This document shows, piece after piece, positions 1-9,600 of a DNA stretch of 38,466 nucleotides (positions are counted from its first letter, which is position 1; every line of letters begins with the position of its first letter). Below the pieces are notes generated by a model. The model had not been told where the DNA came from. It saw only the letters and a list, made by a program, of their open reading frames with translations, and did no database searches. Location: contig NZ_RAUX01000037.1 of the NCBI RefSeq assembly GCF_013464485.1, forward strand, positions 65,194-103,659, in the 5' to 3' direction. A program made the position numbers and the translations under genes. The DNA is from Stenotrophomonas maltophilia (GTDB lineage: Bacteria > Pseudomonadota > Gammaproteobacteria > Xanthomonadales > Xanthomonadaceae).

Positions 1-36
1 GGCATGCACGCCCGCCGGGGCCTGACGTGGAAGGGG

Positions 37-1206
37 TCAGAAGTGCATCTGCGCGCGCAGTTCGAAGATCTCCGGCGTGCTGTGCACACCGCGACGGCTG
101 GCGTCGACCTTCACATAGTTGGCCTGGAACTTGAAGTGGCTGGTCAGGTACCAGTTCGCGCCCAGGGTCAGGTCGTGCTGGCGGCCACCGAGGATGTTGC
201 CGTCATCCAGGTCCAGGCGGCTGTAGCGGGCCACGAGTTCCACTGCGCCGTAGTCATGCGCCGGCTTGATGTTGGCCACGGCACCGGCGTTGTACGGGCG
301 CGACTCGCCGGTCAGCACCCAGCTGGCCATCGCGTACTGGCCGCTGCCGGTGTAATCCGGCTTGCCGTCATGGCGGGTGACCGTGGCGCGCAGGGCTTCG
401 GCCTGCAGCGAGAACGGGCCGCGGATCCAGATGCCTTCCAGGCCGGTGCGACGGATTTGATCGGCGGTGACCAGGGCACCGGAATCGACGTAGCGGATAT
501 CGGTCAGGCCGGCCTCCGGGCGTGCGCGCAGCCGCGCGCTGGCCTCGTGGTGCACGTCGCGGCCATCGCTGTAGCCGCGCGGATTTTCCTGCGAATAGGC
601 CACGCCCAGGTGGATCACGTCACCCGGCGCCTTCACCGGGGTCCACACCGCACGCACCGCCTGGGTGGTGCCGGGGTTGTCACCCTGCAGATCCTTGCCG
701 CCATAGGCGCCGGCCTGCAGCAGGTACTGCGGGCGCTCCAGCACCCACTCCACGCCGGTGCGGCGGCCTGCGTAGAAGGCCTGCACGGGCAGCGCGGTTT
801 CCAGGAAACTGCCGGCGCGCGAGGAGGTGTTGGCGTCCAGGCCGACCGGGGTCTTCATGTAACCGAAGCGGAAACGACCCACGTCGCGGCCGAAGAAGGC
901 CTTGCTCTCGAAGCGAACGAACACGTCCAGCCAGGTGTCGGCCTGGAAGTCGTAGTACACCATCGCGTCATAGACGCCCTTCTTCTTCAGCGTCGCACCG
1001 AATTCCTTGCGACGCACGGCGTCGTCGTCCTCAAGGCCGCTGCCCGAGGAGAAATCGTTGTAGTCGTAGGCGATGTTGGCGGTGGCGGCCAACTCGGTGC
1101 CGTCGCCGAAGGCGTACTTGGTCGGCCAGTTGTCGAAATCGGCAGCCGAAGCGAAGGCGGGAAGCGCGGCCAGCGACAGGGCCAGCAAGGTGGGAATCGG
1201 GCGCAT
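37..1206 (-). CDS. Phosphate-selective porin O/P family outer-membrane protein
   Basis: Predicted outer-membrane beta-barrel porin of 389 aa, of the kind that passes phosphate, polyphosphate or other anions. The protein starts with a classic signal peptide (MRPIPTLLALSLAALPAFASA, cut after about residue 21). It continues as alternating aromatic/polar strands and ends in a C-terminal Phe (AQMHF), the usual barrel-assembly signature. The ATG at 1206 is chosen because it begins the signal peptide; the open frame upstream has no signal-like sequence. The length fits the Porin_O_P family (about 380-440 aa). I see no tandem pho-box motif upstream, so phosphate control is not supported. The gene is divergent from dctA across 332 bp. 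The family call is firm; the substrate is not known. Confidence 0.85.
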   Translation of the reverse strand: MRPIPTLLALSLAALPAFASAADFDNWPTKYAFGDGTELAATANIAYDYNDFSSGSGLEDDDAVRRKEFGATLKKKGVYDAMVYYDFQADTWLDVFVRFESKAFFGRDVGRFRFGYMKTPVGLDANTSSRAGSFLETALPVQAFYAGRRTGVEWVLERPQYLLQAGAYGGKDLQGDNPGTTQAVRAVWTPVKAPGDVIHLGVAYSQENPRGYSDGRDVHHEASARLRARPEAGLTDIRYVDSGALVTADQIRRTGLEGIWIRGPFSLQAEALRATVTRHDGKPDYTGSGQYAMASWVLTGESRPYNAGAVANIKPAHDYGAVELVARYSRLDLDDGNILGGRQHDLTLGANWYLTSHFKFQANYVKVDASRRGVHSTPEIFELRAQMHF

Positions 1207-1538
1207 GTTGGGTGCGGCTCTCTCAGATTGCGTGTGGACAGGACAACAACGGCCGCAAGGGCCGGAACTTTCGCAATGACGCGCCCGGCCGTTCAGCTCG
1301 GGCCACCGGCCTCCCCGTGATCGGGCGGTGCAGCGCCAGTGTAGGCATCGCGGCCACCTGAACCGGGGGGCTAGTACCAATAGGTTATCTGCGCCAGCGT
1401 GCCCGGCGCGTACAAAGGCGTCCATTGGTCGCACCCCCTGCGCGTGCTGCACAGGGCCTGCGGTCAGTTTCCACGGTAACGGTTCCCGTGCAGTCCCGGG
1501 GCCGTACGTGCCTGAAAATGCCCCTTCCGGAGTCCGCC
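1207..1538. other. Divergent intergenic region, porin/dctA
   Basis: A 332-bp region between two divergent genes, so it must hold both promoters. I see no convincing consensus promoter, REP element or terminator. A GGAG Shine-Dalgarno core at 1529-1532 lies 6 bases before the dctA ATG. A TGG...TGC pair around 1426-1441 resembles a sigma-54 site but its spacing is off by one base. Confidence 0.5.
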
Positions 1539-2882
1539 ATGCACATCCCGACCGCAGCACCGGTGCCTGCAAAGCCGTTGCCGATCTATCGCCAGCTGTA
1601 CTTCCAGGTGATCGTGGCGATCGTCCTGGGCGCCATCCTCGGCCACTACGAACCGTTGATCGGCGAGAAGATGAAGCCGCTCGGCGATGCCTTCATCAAC
1701 CTGGTGAAGATGATCATCGCACCGGTGATCTTCCTGACCATCGTCACCGGCATCGCCGGCATGACCCACCTGCGCACGGTGGGCCGCGTATTCGCCAAGG
1801 CGATGGCGTACTTCCTGTTCTTCTCCACGCTGGCGCTGATCGTCGGCATGATCGTGGCGCACGTGGTGCAGCCCGGCGCCGGCATGAACATCAACCCGGC
1901 CGAGCTGGACCAGACCGCGGTGCACAGCTACGTCGAGAAGTCGCATGACCTGACCCTGGTCGGCTTCCTGATGGACATCATCCCGAAGACGCTGCTCAGC
2001 GCGTTCGTCGATGGCAACATCCTGCAGGTGCTGTTCGTGGCCGTGCTGTTCGGCATCGCGCTGGCATCGGTGGGCGAGAAGGGCAAGCCGATCGTGAACT
2101 TCCTGGAGGCGCTGGTCGCCCCGGTGTTCAAGCTGGTCCACATCCTGATGAAGGCCGCGCCGATCGGTGCCTTCGGCGCAATCGCCTTCACCATCGGCAA
2201 GTACGGCGTTGGCTCGCTGATCAACCTGGCCTGGCTGGTGGGTTCGTTCTACCTCACCGCCTTCCTGTTCGTGGCGGTCATCCTGGGCCTGGTCTGCCGC
2301 CTGTGCGGCTTCTCGGTGTTCAAGCTGGCGCGCTACCTGAAGGCCGAACTGCTGCTGGTGCTGGGCACCTCCTCGTCGGAGTCGGCGCTGCCGTCGCTGA
2401 TGGAGAAGATGGAACGCGCCGGCTGCAGCAAGTCGGTGGTGGGCCTGGTGGTCCCGACCGGCTACTCGTTCAACCTGGACGGCACCAACATCTACATGAC
2501 CCTGGCGGCGCTGTTCATCGCCCAGGCCACCAACACCGAACTGACCCTGGGCCATCAGATTGCCCTGCTGCTGGTCGCCATGCTCAGCTCCAAGGGCGCG
2601 GCCGGCGTCACCGGCGCCGGCTTCATCACCCTGGCCGCCACCCTGGCCGTGGTGCCGGAGGTGCCGGTGGCCGGCATGGCGCTGATCCTGGGCGTGGACC
2701 GCTTCATGAGCGAATGCCGCTCGCTGACCAACTTCATCGGCAATGCCGTGGCCACCGTGGTGGTCTCGCGCTGGGAGGGGGCGCTGGACCGCAACCGCCT
2801 GAAGCTGGCGCTGGATGGCCGCGAAAGCGAACTGCCGCCGCTGATCGATGCCGTGCCCGAGGCGCTGCCGGCCAGGGGCTGA
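1539..2882 (+). CDS. dctA: C4-dicarboxylate transporter DctA (DAACS family)
   Basis: Inner-membrane cation-coupled symporter for succinate, fumarate and malate, 447 aa, a normal length for DctA. Hydrophobic segments run the whole length. The family signatures are present: the Ser-rich re-entrant loop ([10 protein letters not shown]) followed by [17 protein letters not shown], the counterpart of the NMDGT cation/substrate motif of glutamate/dicarboxylate symporters. The ATG at 1539 is preferred because of a GGAG ribosome-binding site 6 bases upstream; an in-frame ATG at 1518 lacks one. The next gene is a malic enzyme, so imported malate could be decarboxylated to pyruvate. A GC-rich hairpin follows the stop. 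Confidence 0.95.
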   Translation: MHIPTAAPVPAKPLPIYRQLYFQVIVAIVLGAILGHYEPLIGEKMKPLGDAFINLVKMIIAPVIFLTIVTGIAGMTHLRTVGRVFAKAMAYFLFFSTLALIVGMIVAHVVQPGAGMNINPAELDQTAVHSYVEKSHDLTLVGFLMDIIPKTLLSAFVDGNILQVLFVAVLFGIALASVGEKGKPIVNFLEALVAPVFKLVHILMKAAPIGAFGAIAFTIGKYGVGSLINLAWLVGSFYLTAFLFVAVILGLVCRLCGFSVFKLARYLKAELLLVLGTSSSESALPSLMEKMERAGCSKSVVGLVVPTGYSFNLDGTNIYMTLAALFIAQATNTELTLGHQIALLLVAMLSSKGAAGVTGAGFITLAATLAVVPEVPVAGMALILGVDRFMSECRSLTNFIGNAVATVVVSRWEGALDRNRLKLALDGRESELPPLIDAVPEALPARG

Positions 2883-2897
2883 TCCAGGTGTGTGGTA

Positions 2898-2940
2898 CCG
2901 CGGGGCCGATCACGACAGTGGTACGGCCCCGCGGCGTTTC
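2898..2940 (+). terminator. Terminator-like hairpin after dctA
   Basis: A perfect 10-bp inverted repeat, CCGCGGGGCC at 2898-2907 and GGCCCCGCGG at 2925-2934, with a 17-base loop and a short T-containing tail (CGTTTC). The U-tract is weak, so termination may be partial. Confidence 0.55.
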
Positions 2941-3112
2941 AAGGCGTCCCATGGCTGTCATGGGACGCACCGAAGCTGGTGTCGCGGTACCGTCGCATAC
3001 GGCACGGAATTGTGCGGTCGCAGCATGCCTGCGACAGGATAGCGACAGGTCCAGACGCTCCAACGGGGGTATCATCCCCTGTCCCTTCTGCCCATTCATG
3101 TAACCCACATCG

Positions 3113-5404
3113 ATGTCCAACGAAGATTTCAAACAGGCCGCCCTCGATTACCACCGGATGTCCCCGCCGGGAAAGATCAAGGTTTCCGCTACCAAGCCCA
3201 TGCTGACCCAGCGCGACCTGTCGCTGGCGTATTCGCCGGGCGTGGCGTACGCCTGTGAAGCGATCAAGGCCGACCCGCAGCAGGCCAGCGAGCTGACCGC
3301 CCGTGGCAACCTGGTGGCGGTGATCTCCAACGGCACCGCGGTGCTGGGCCTGGGCAACATCGGCGCGCTGGCCGGCAAGCCGGTGATGGAAGGCAAGGGT
3401 GTGCTGTTCCAGAAGTTCGCCGGCATCGATGTGTTCGACATCGAAGTGGATGAAACCGACCCGGACAAGCTGGTCGACATCATCGCCTCGCTGGAGCCGA
3501 CTTTCGGCGGCATCAACCTGGAAGACATCAAGGCGCCGGAATGCTTCGTGGTCGAGCGCAAGCTGCGCGAGCGCATGAAGATCCCGGTGTTCCATGACGA
3601 CCAGCACGGCACGGCGATCATCGTCGGCGCAGCGGTGCTCAACGCCATGGCGATCACCGGCAAGAAGATCGAGGAAGTGAAGCTGGCGACCACGGGCATG
3701 GGCGCGGCCGGCATTTCCTGCGTGAACATGCTGGTGCAGCTGGGCCTGAAGCCGGAGAACATCCTGGCCTTCGACCGCGAGGGCGTGATCCACACCGGTC
3801 GTACCGACCTGGACCCGGAAAAGCAGCGCTATGCGCGCGACACCGACAAGCGCACCCTGGCCGAGATCGTCGACGGCGCGGACATCTTCCTGGGCCTGTC
3901 GGCGCCGGGCATCCTGACCGCCGACATGGTCAAGACCATGGCGCCGGATCCGGTGATCTTCGCGCTGGCCAACCCGACTCCGGAAATCATGCCGGAACTG
4001 GCGCGCGCCGCCCGTCCGGACGCGATCATCGGCACCGGCCGTTCGGATTACCCGAACCAGGTCAACAACGTGCTGTGCTTCCCGTACCTGTTCCGTGGTG
4101 CGCTGGACGTGGGCGCGACCGCGATCAACGAGGAAATGAAGATCGCCTGCGTGCGCGCCATCGCGGCGCTGGCGCGTCGTGCGGCCACCGACATGGGTTC
4201 GGCCTATGGCGGCGAGACCCCGAGCTTCGGTCGTGAATACCTGATCCCGCGCCCGTTCGACCGCCGCCTGCTGGTGGAGCTGTCGGCCGCCGTGGCCCAG
4301 GCCGCGATGGACTCGGGCGTGGCCTCGCGCCCGATCGACGACATGGGCGCTTACCGCGACAAGCTGGCCCAGTTCGTCTACCGCACCAGCCTGATGATGA
4401 AGCCGGTCTACGACCGCGCGCGCAGCGACAAGCAGCGCGTTGTGTATGCCGAGGGCGAAGAGGAAGTGGTGCTGCAGGCGGTGCAGAACGTGGTCGATGA
4501 CGGCCTGGCGCACCCGATCCTGATCGGCCGCCCGGAAGTGATCGAGTCGCGCATCGAGCGCCTCGGCCTGCGCCTGAAGATCGGCGAGAACGTTGAAGTC
4601 ACCAACATCAACGACGACCCGCGCTTCAACGAGTACTGGCAGTACTACCACGGCCTGACCGGCCGCCGTGGCGTGACCGTGGCCGCGGCGAAGAACCTGA
4701 TGCGTTCGCGCCCGACCCTGATCGCTGCAGTGATGGTGGCCCGTGGCGAAGCCGATGCGATGCTGACCGGCATCGTCGGCCGTTTCCACAAGAAGCTGGG
4801 CTACGTGCGCAGCGTGCTGCCGCTGGAGCCGAAGGTCACCTCGACCTCGGCGATGACCGGCGTGATCAACCAGCAGGGCGTGTTCTTCTTCGTCGATACC
4901 CACGTGCAGGAAGACCCGACCGCCGAGCAGCTGTGCGAAGCGACCCTGCAGGCGGCCTACCGCATGAAGCTGTTCGGCATCGAGCCGAAGGTGGCGCTGC
5001 TGTCGCACTCCAACTTCGGCAGCCACGATTCGAAGGACGCGCTGAAGATGCGCCAGGTGCGCGAGCTGCTGCTCAAGCGCAACCCGCGTCTGAACGTGGA
5101 CGGCGAAATGCAGGGTGACACCGCATGGGACGAAGCGCTGCGCCAGAAGCTGCTGCCGGGCTCGACCCTGCAGGGTCGCGCCAACCTGTTCGTGCTGCCG
5201 AACCTGGAAGCGGCCAACATCGCCTACAACCTGGTGCGTGTGTTCACCGACGGCGTGGCGATCGGCCCGATCCTGATGGGCGTGAACAAGCCGGTGCATA
5301 TCCTGACCACCAGCGCGACCTCGCGCAGGATCCTGAACATGACCGCCATTGCGGCGGTGGATGCGCAGATCCGCAAGCAGCTGGAAGCGGAAAAGAAGGC
5401 GTAA
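3113..5404 (+). CDS. maeB: NADP-dependent malic enzyme with C-terminal phosphotransacetylase-like domain
   Basis: Cytosolic hybrid malic enzyme, 763 aa, oxidatively decarboxylating L-malate to pyruvate and CO2 with NAD(P)H formation. The N-terminal half carries malic-enzyme motifs: the catalytic-domain stretch around [17 protein letters not shown], the metal and active-site segment [12 protein letters not shown], and a Rossmann nucleotide site ([15 protein letters not shown]). From about residue 430 it becomes a PTA_PTB-like domain, which in MaeB-type enzymes is regulatory (acetyl-CoA sensing) rather than catalytic. The length matches MaeB (about 760 aa). A -10-like TATCAT lies at 3070-3075 and a strong terminator follows at 5433. 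The position behind dctA suggests a malate uptake and use unit with separate promoters. Confidence 0.95.
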   Translation: MSNEDFKQAALDYHRMSPPGKIKVSATKPMLTQRDLSLAYSPGVAYACEAIKADPQQASELTARGNLVAVISNGTAVLGLGNIGALAGKPVMEGKGVLFQKFAGIDVFDIEVDETDPDKLVDIIASLEPTFGGINLEDIKAPECFVVERKLRERMKIPVFHDDQHGTAIIVGAAVLNAMAITGKKIEEVKLATTGMGAAGISCVNMLVQLGLKPENILAFDREGVIHTGRTDLDPEKQRYARDTDKRTLAEIVDGADIFLGLSAPGILTADMVKTMAPDPVIFALANPTPEIMPELARAARPDAIIGTGRSDYPNQVNNVLCFPYLFRGALDVGATAINEEMKIACVRAIAALARRAATDMGSAYGGETPSFGREYLIPRPFDRRLLVELSAAVAQAAMDSGVASRPIDDMGAYRDKLAQFVYRTSLMMKPVYDRARSDKQRVVYAEGEEEVVLQAVQNVVDDGLAHPILIGRPEVIESRIERLGLRLKIGENVEVTNINDDPRFNEYWQYYHGLTGRRGVTVAAAKNLMRSRPTLIAAVMVARGEADAMLTGIVGRFHKKLGYVRSVLPLEPKVTSTSAMTGVINQQGVFFFVDTHVQEDPTAEQLCEATLQAAYRMKLFGIEPKVALLSHSNFGSHDSKDALKMRQVRELLLKRNPRLNVDGEMQGDTAWDEALRQKLLPGSTLQGRANLFVLPNLEAANIAYNLVRVFTDGVAIGPILMGVNKPVHILTTSATSRRILNMTAIAAVDAQIRKQLEAEKKA

Positions 5405-5432
5405 GCCTTCTTTCCGATTCCAGCTGCAGAAG

Positions 5433-5460
5433 CGCGCCCCCCGGGGCGCGTTTCTGTTTC
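5433..5460 (+). terminator. Rho-independent terminator of maeB
   Basis: Stem CGCGCCCC (5433-5440) / GGGGCGCG (5443-5450), followed by TTTCTGTTT, 28 bases after the maeB stop codon. Confidence 0.8.
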
Positions 5461-5476
5461 CGCAAAGCGGAAACGG

Positions 5477-5548
5477 GTAGTGCCGGCCGCTGGCCGGCAA
5501 CCGCAATCATGTCCACCGCCACTGCAGCCGGCCAGCGGCCGGCTCTAC
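5477..5548. repeat. SMAG-type GTAG REP dimer (inverted pair)
   Basis: Two head-out palindromic units. The first, at 5477-5499 on +, begins GTAGTGCCGGCCGCTGGCC; the second, at 5527-5548 on -, begins GTAGAGCCGGCCGCTGGCC. The fixed GTAG head with a GC-rich imperfect hairpin is typical of the abundant REP family of S. maltophilia. The pair can fold as one long hairpin in RNA downstream of maeB. Confidence 0.85.
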
Positions 5549-5701
5549 CGCCCGCCGGCCTGTGCCACACGCGCTACGCCGCCCGGTCATGTCCCTGCAA
5601 CGCCTTTGCGGCCCAATACGCCCACGCGGCCCGGCCGTGGGAAGGGACCGGACCGGCCTTCCCACCCTGGGCCCGACCAACTTTTCATGGGCGAGGGTGT
5701 C

Positions 5702-5776
5702 ATGCGCAATCGAGTGACGCGGCGGTACTTCCAGCAGCTGTTCGCGCTCTACGCCGGCTTCGTGCGGTCGCGCTGA
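5702..5776 (+). CDS. Doubtful small ORF, 24 aa, basic and aromatic
   Basis: ATG to TGA, 24 codons, reading MRNRVTRRYFQQLFALYAGF and ending VRSR. It has a purine-rich GGGCGAGGG 4-12 bases upstream and lies between two REP dimers, which usually bound genes. The peptide is amphipathic: basic at both ends with a hydrophobic LFALYAGF core. An in-frame ATG at 5687 would add five residues. There is no recognisable family. It could be a real small protein or a chance ORF in GC-rich intergenic DNA; the sequence alone does not decide. Confidence 0.25.
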   Translation: MRNRVTRRYFQQLFALYAGFVRSR

Positions 5777-5794
5777 GGCGTAGAAGGCAGCGAG

Positions 5795-5881
5795 GTAGAG
5801 TCGACCGTTGGTCGACTATCGCGCGAAGCGCGGGGTTTTCGGTGGCTGAATCAAGGGCAGTCGACTAACAGTCGACTCTAC
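5795..5881. repeat. Second GTAG REP dimer with different stem
   Basis: Unit 5795-5817 on + (GTAGAGTCGACCGTTGGTCG...) and unit 5859-5881 on - (GTAGAGTCGACTGTTAGTCG...). The head is the same as in the dimer at 5477-5548 but the stem sequence is unrelated. Between them is a small hairpin, GCGC-GAA-GCGC, followed by GGGGTTTT (about 5823-5838), which may also terminate plus-strand transcription. Confidence 0.85.
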
Positions 5882-5913
5882 CCAGTCGCCCCGATATCCA
5901 GTCGACCACCCAG

Positions 5914-6657
5914 TCAGTGCCGCTTGCCGCGCCGTGCCGGCGCCGGCGGCGGTGCGTCCGAACGCGGCTTGGCGTACTGCGCCCACAACGCTGGCAGTGC
6001 CTTGCCGGTGTGCTTCTGCCACAGCGCCGGTGCATAGCGGCCATCGCGCAGGGCCTTGTCCAGTGCCAGCACCAGGCCCGGGTGTTCGGCGTCGGCCCAC
6101 TTCAGGAACGCACCGGTGACACGGTAGCCGCTGTCGACGTTCTGCCCCTTCTCGACCTTGCCGGGCAATGCCCAGCCGGCGGCGGCGTTATCCATGCCAT
6201 AGCGGTCGCGGGCGTAGTCGGCGATGCCTTCCACCAGCCAGCCCGGCACCCGTGCATCGCCATAGCCGGGATACCCCTGCACGATGTGCATCGCCTCGTG
6301 GGTGACCAGGTCGATGTCGTTCGGGTGCTGCGCCAGCCAACCCGGATTGATGGTGATCGTCGCTGCCTGGTCCTTGTCGCCGACGAAGGCGATGCCGGTG
6401 TAGGCCGGATCGATCACGATGCGCACCATTGACGGCGCAGCGGGATGGAAGTCCGCACGTTCGCGCAGGTACGCGAAGAAGAACGTATCGATCACCCGCT
6501 TGCGCTGCGGTGCGGCCAGGGCGCCACGGGCGTCCTGGTAGTTCAGCGTCACGCCGTCGCGGGTCAGCTGCGTATCGAACGCCTGGGTCTGGCCGAAGCT
6601 TGAGAAGGACAGGGCAACAAGGGCCAGAGGCAATAGACGGAAGCGCATGCAGCTCAT
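5914..6657 (-). CDS. Secreted basic secretory protein (BSP)-like putative metallopeptidase
   Basis: A 247-aa protein with an N-terminal signal peptide (RLLPLALVALSFSSFGQTQA) and a zinc-peptidase motif HEAMH at residues 120-124. This is followed by an acidic helix GWLVEGIADYARD that probably carries the third metal ligand, an arrangement typical of plant/bacterial BSP family proteins. The C-terminus is a short Pro/Ala/Arg-rich tail. The ATG at 6657 overlaps the stop of the upstream mannosidase gene by four bases (ATGA), indicating translational coupling; an alternative ATG at 6648 also leads straight into the signal peptide. Peptidase activity is inferred from the motif. The coupling to a GH92 mannosidase suggests joint attack on glycoproteins outside the cytoplasm. 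Confidence 0.75.
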   Translation of the reverse strand: MSCMRFRLLPLALVALSFSSFGQTQAFDTQLTRDGVTLNYQDARGALAAPQRKRVIDTFFFAYLRERADFHPAAPSMVRIVIDPAYTGIAFVGDKDQAATITINPGWLAQHPNDIDLVTHEAMHIVQGYPGYGDARVPGWLVEGIADYARDRYGMDNAAAGWALPGKVEKGQNVDSGYRVTGAFLKWADAEHPGLVLALDKALRDGRYAPALWQKHTGKALPALWAQYAKPRSDAPPPAPARRGKRH

Positions 6658-9600
6658 TGTACGGTGCCGGCCGCCAGCAGTTCGATCTCCGCCAGCGGCA
6701 GCCGTGCCGGTGCCGCCAGGCGCAGGCGGTACTCGCTGTAACGACCGGGTTTGGCGATGCGGAACGGACGGGTCTGGCGGGCGGATTCGAAGTCTTCGCC
6801 GCTGCGCTGGTCGAGCACGGCCCAGCTGCCGCCGCCGTTGCGCGCCTCCAGCGTCCACTCACCGCCCTGGATGCGGCCGTCACCGCTGGTCAGCGTGTAC
6901 ATCGTCGGGGTGCCCTCGGCCAGGCCGGTCAGCGCGATGGTTGCACCGGCGCCCAGACCCACCGTGGTGCCGGCATCGTCATCGACCAGCGCGGGCAGGG
7001 CACGGCCATCGGCCAGCGTCGCCTTCGTGCCGCTGCCGAGCAGGTCGTGCAGCAGCTGCGGGTGCTGGCCGCGCGCGGTCAACGAGCGCGGCACATCGTC
7101 CACGCCGCTGCCCCAGCGCGAGGGGCGGGGTCCCATCACGAAGTCGAGGGTCGCGCCCTTGGCGATCAGGTCGTGCGGCACCCAGGTCTTCGTCCACGGC
7201 GTACCGTTGATCTTCAGCGACTGCACGTAGACGTTCTCACGCGAGTTGTTGGCCGCGTTCACGGTCAGCACCGCACCACCCTGCAGCTCCACCCGTGCAT
7301 GCTCGAATGCCGGCGAGCCGATCACGTACTCCGGGGCGCCCATGCGCAGCGGGTACAGGCCCAGCGAGGCCAGTACGTACCATGCCGAGGTTTCACCGTT
7401 GTCCTCATCGCCCGGGTAGCCCTGGCCGATCTCGCTGCCGACGTACAACCGCGACAGGATCTCGCGCACGTGCTGCTGGGTCTTCCACGGCTGCCCGGCG
7501 TACAGGTACATCCACGGGATGTGGTGCGCCGGCTGGTTGCTGTGCGCATACATGCCCATGCGCACGTCGCGCGCTTCGGTCATCTCGTGGATGGTACCGC
7601 CGTAGGAGCCGGCCAGTGCCGGGTCCGCGGTTTCCGGCGTGGCGAAGAAGGTATCCAGCTTCGCCGCCAGCTTTTCGCGGCCGCCATACAACGCGGCCAG
7701 GCCTTCACCGTCGTGCGCGGCGGTGAACGCGAACGTCCAGCCGTTGGATTCGGTGTAGTCGTGGCCCCACACGCGCGGATCGTAGGCCTTTGCGTCCACG
7801 CGCCAGCGACCATCGGCCTTGCGGCCCTGGAAGAAGCCTGCCGCCGGATCGAACATCGTCGCGTAGCTGGCGGCGCGATGGCGGAAGTAGTCGGCCTCGG
7901 TGCTGTAGCGCTCGCGTGCGGCGGGCGCGGTCGCGCGCTTGGCCAGGGCATCGGCCATGTTGGCGATGCCAAAGTCATTGAGTGCGCCTTCCATCGTCCA
8001 CGACATGCCTTCGTGCACGTCGGCACTGGCATAGCCGCGGAAGGTCGAACGGTTCATGCCCTTGCGGCCGACATGGCGGTCCGGCGGCACCACGGTCGCG
8101 TTCTTCAGCGCGGCGGCATAGGCCTCGGCCGGATCGAAACCGCCGACGCCCTTCAGCCATGCATCGGCGAAGGCCACATCGGAGCTGGTGCCGACCATCA
8201 GATCGGCGTAGCCCGGCGACGACCAGCGTGCGATCCAGCCGCCGGCGCGGTACTGCTCGATGAAGCCCTGCACCAGCTGCCCGGCATCGTCGGGCGTGAA
8301 CAGCGCATAGGCCGGCCAGGTGGTGCGGAAGGTGTCCCAGAAGCCGTTGTTGACGAATACCTTGCCGTCGCGCACGGCGGCATAGCTGCGGGTCGCGCTG
8401 CCCTCGGTGTTGTCATCGCTGGCGCTGGCCTGGTTGGCGTAGCGCCATTCCGGTGCGGCGGCGCTGCCCACGTTCTCATGGCCGGAATTGGGGTACAGGA
8501 ACAGCCGGTACAGGCTGGAGTACAGCGTGGTCTTCTGGTCGTCGCTGGCATCGCCGATGTCGAAACGGGCCAGGCGCGCATCCCATGCATCCTGCGCACG
8601 GCCGGACACGCTTTCCAGCGTGTCGGCCGCGGCGATTTCCAGTGCCAGGTTGTGCCGCGCCTGCTCCACCGAGATCAACGACGTGGCGATGCGCATGGTC
8701 ACCCGCCGGTCGCTGCCGGCATCGAACTTGATGTAACCGGTCGGGCGGCCGGTGTTGAGGCGCCCACTGCTGCGCCAGGGCTTGTCGAAGCTGGCGACCA
8801 CGTACATGCGACTGGCGCCGTTGGACAGGCCGCTGCGCGTGTCGGTATAGCCGGACAGCGTCTGCGTGGCGGCGTCCAGAGTCAGGCCGCCGCGTGCATC
8901 GACATTGTCGAACAGCAGGTTGGCGTCGCCGCCCTCTGGGAAGTCGAAGCGGAACAACGCCGCATGATCGGTTGGCGCGATCGATGCTGCGACGCCGTTG
9001 TCGAAGCGCACGTCGTAGCGGTAAGGGCGGGCGCTCTCGTGGCTGCGGTCGAACGGCAAGGCACGCTTGCGGCGATCAGCCTCCGGCACGCCACGGCTGG
9101 CCGAGGGCATCACCTGGAAGGTCTGGCGGTCGCCCATCCACGGGCTGGGCTGATGGCTCAGCGCAAGCGCCTGCAGCTGCGGGCGGTTCTGTGCGTCGTT
9201 CTGTTCGTTCCAGCGGTACAGCCAGTTCAGTGCGCCGGCATCGGTCACCGGGGTCCAGAAGTTGAAGCCGTGCGGCACCGCGGTGGCCGGGAAATTGTTG
9301 CCGCGCGAGAAGGTGCCGTTGGCCTGGGTGCCACGGGTGGTCAGCACCCAGTCGGAGACGCGCGCTGGCTGCTGACGTGGCACTGTGTCCAGGCGCACGT
9401 CATCGATCCAGCCGGAGACCGCTGCACCGTCGGTACTGGCCACTTCCAGTTCGATCGCGACCACGCGGCGGCCCTTCAGCGTGGGCACGTCGCCCAGCCG
9501 CACCGCCTTGCGCGCCCATTGCTGTGGATACAGCGTCTTCGACGCGCCCTGCGCGCGTGCGCCCACGGCCACGCCATGCTGGTCGCGCGCAGCGCTGGCC

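Noticed and set aside
37-1206. Phosphate-starvation control of the porin
   Set aside because: No tandem CTGTCAT-like pho box could be found in the upstream region.
1426-1442. Sigma-54-like promoter before dctA
   Set aside because: A TGG and TGC pair is present but the GG-to-GC distance is one base too long and the flanking consensus is poor.
7533-7535. Inactivated GH92 (loss of the catalytic acid)
   Set aside because: On motif spacing the changed residue (Q822) is the N-E-P position, not the catalytic acid, which appears intact at E750.
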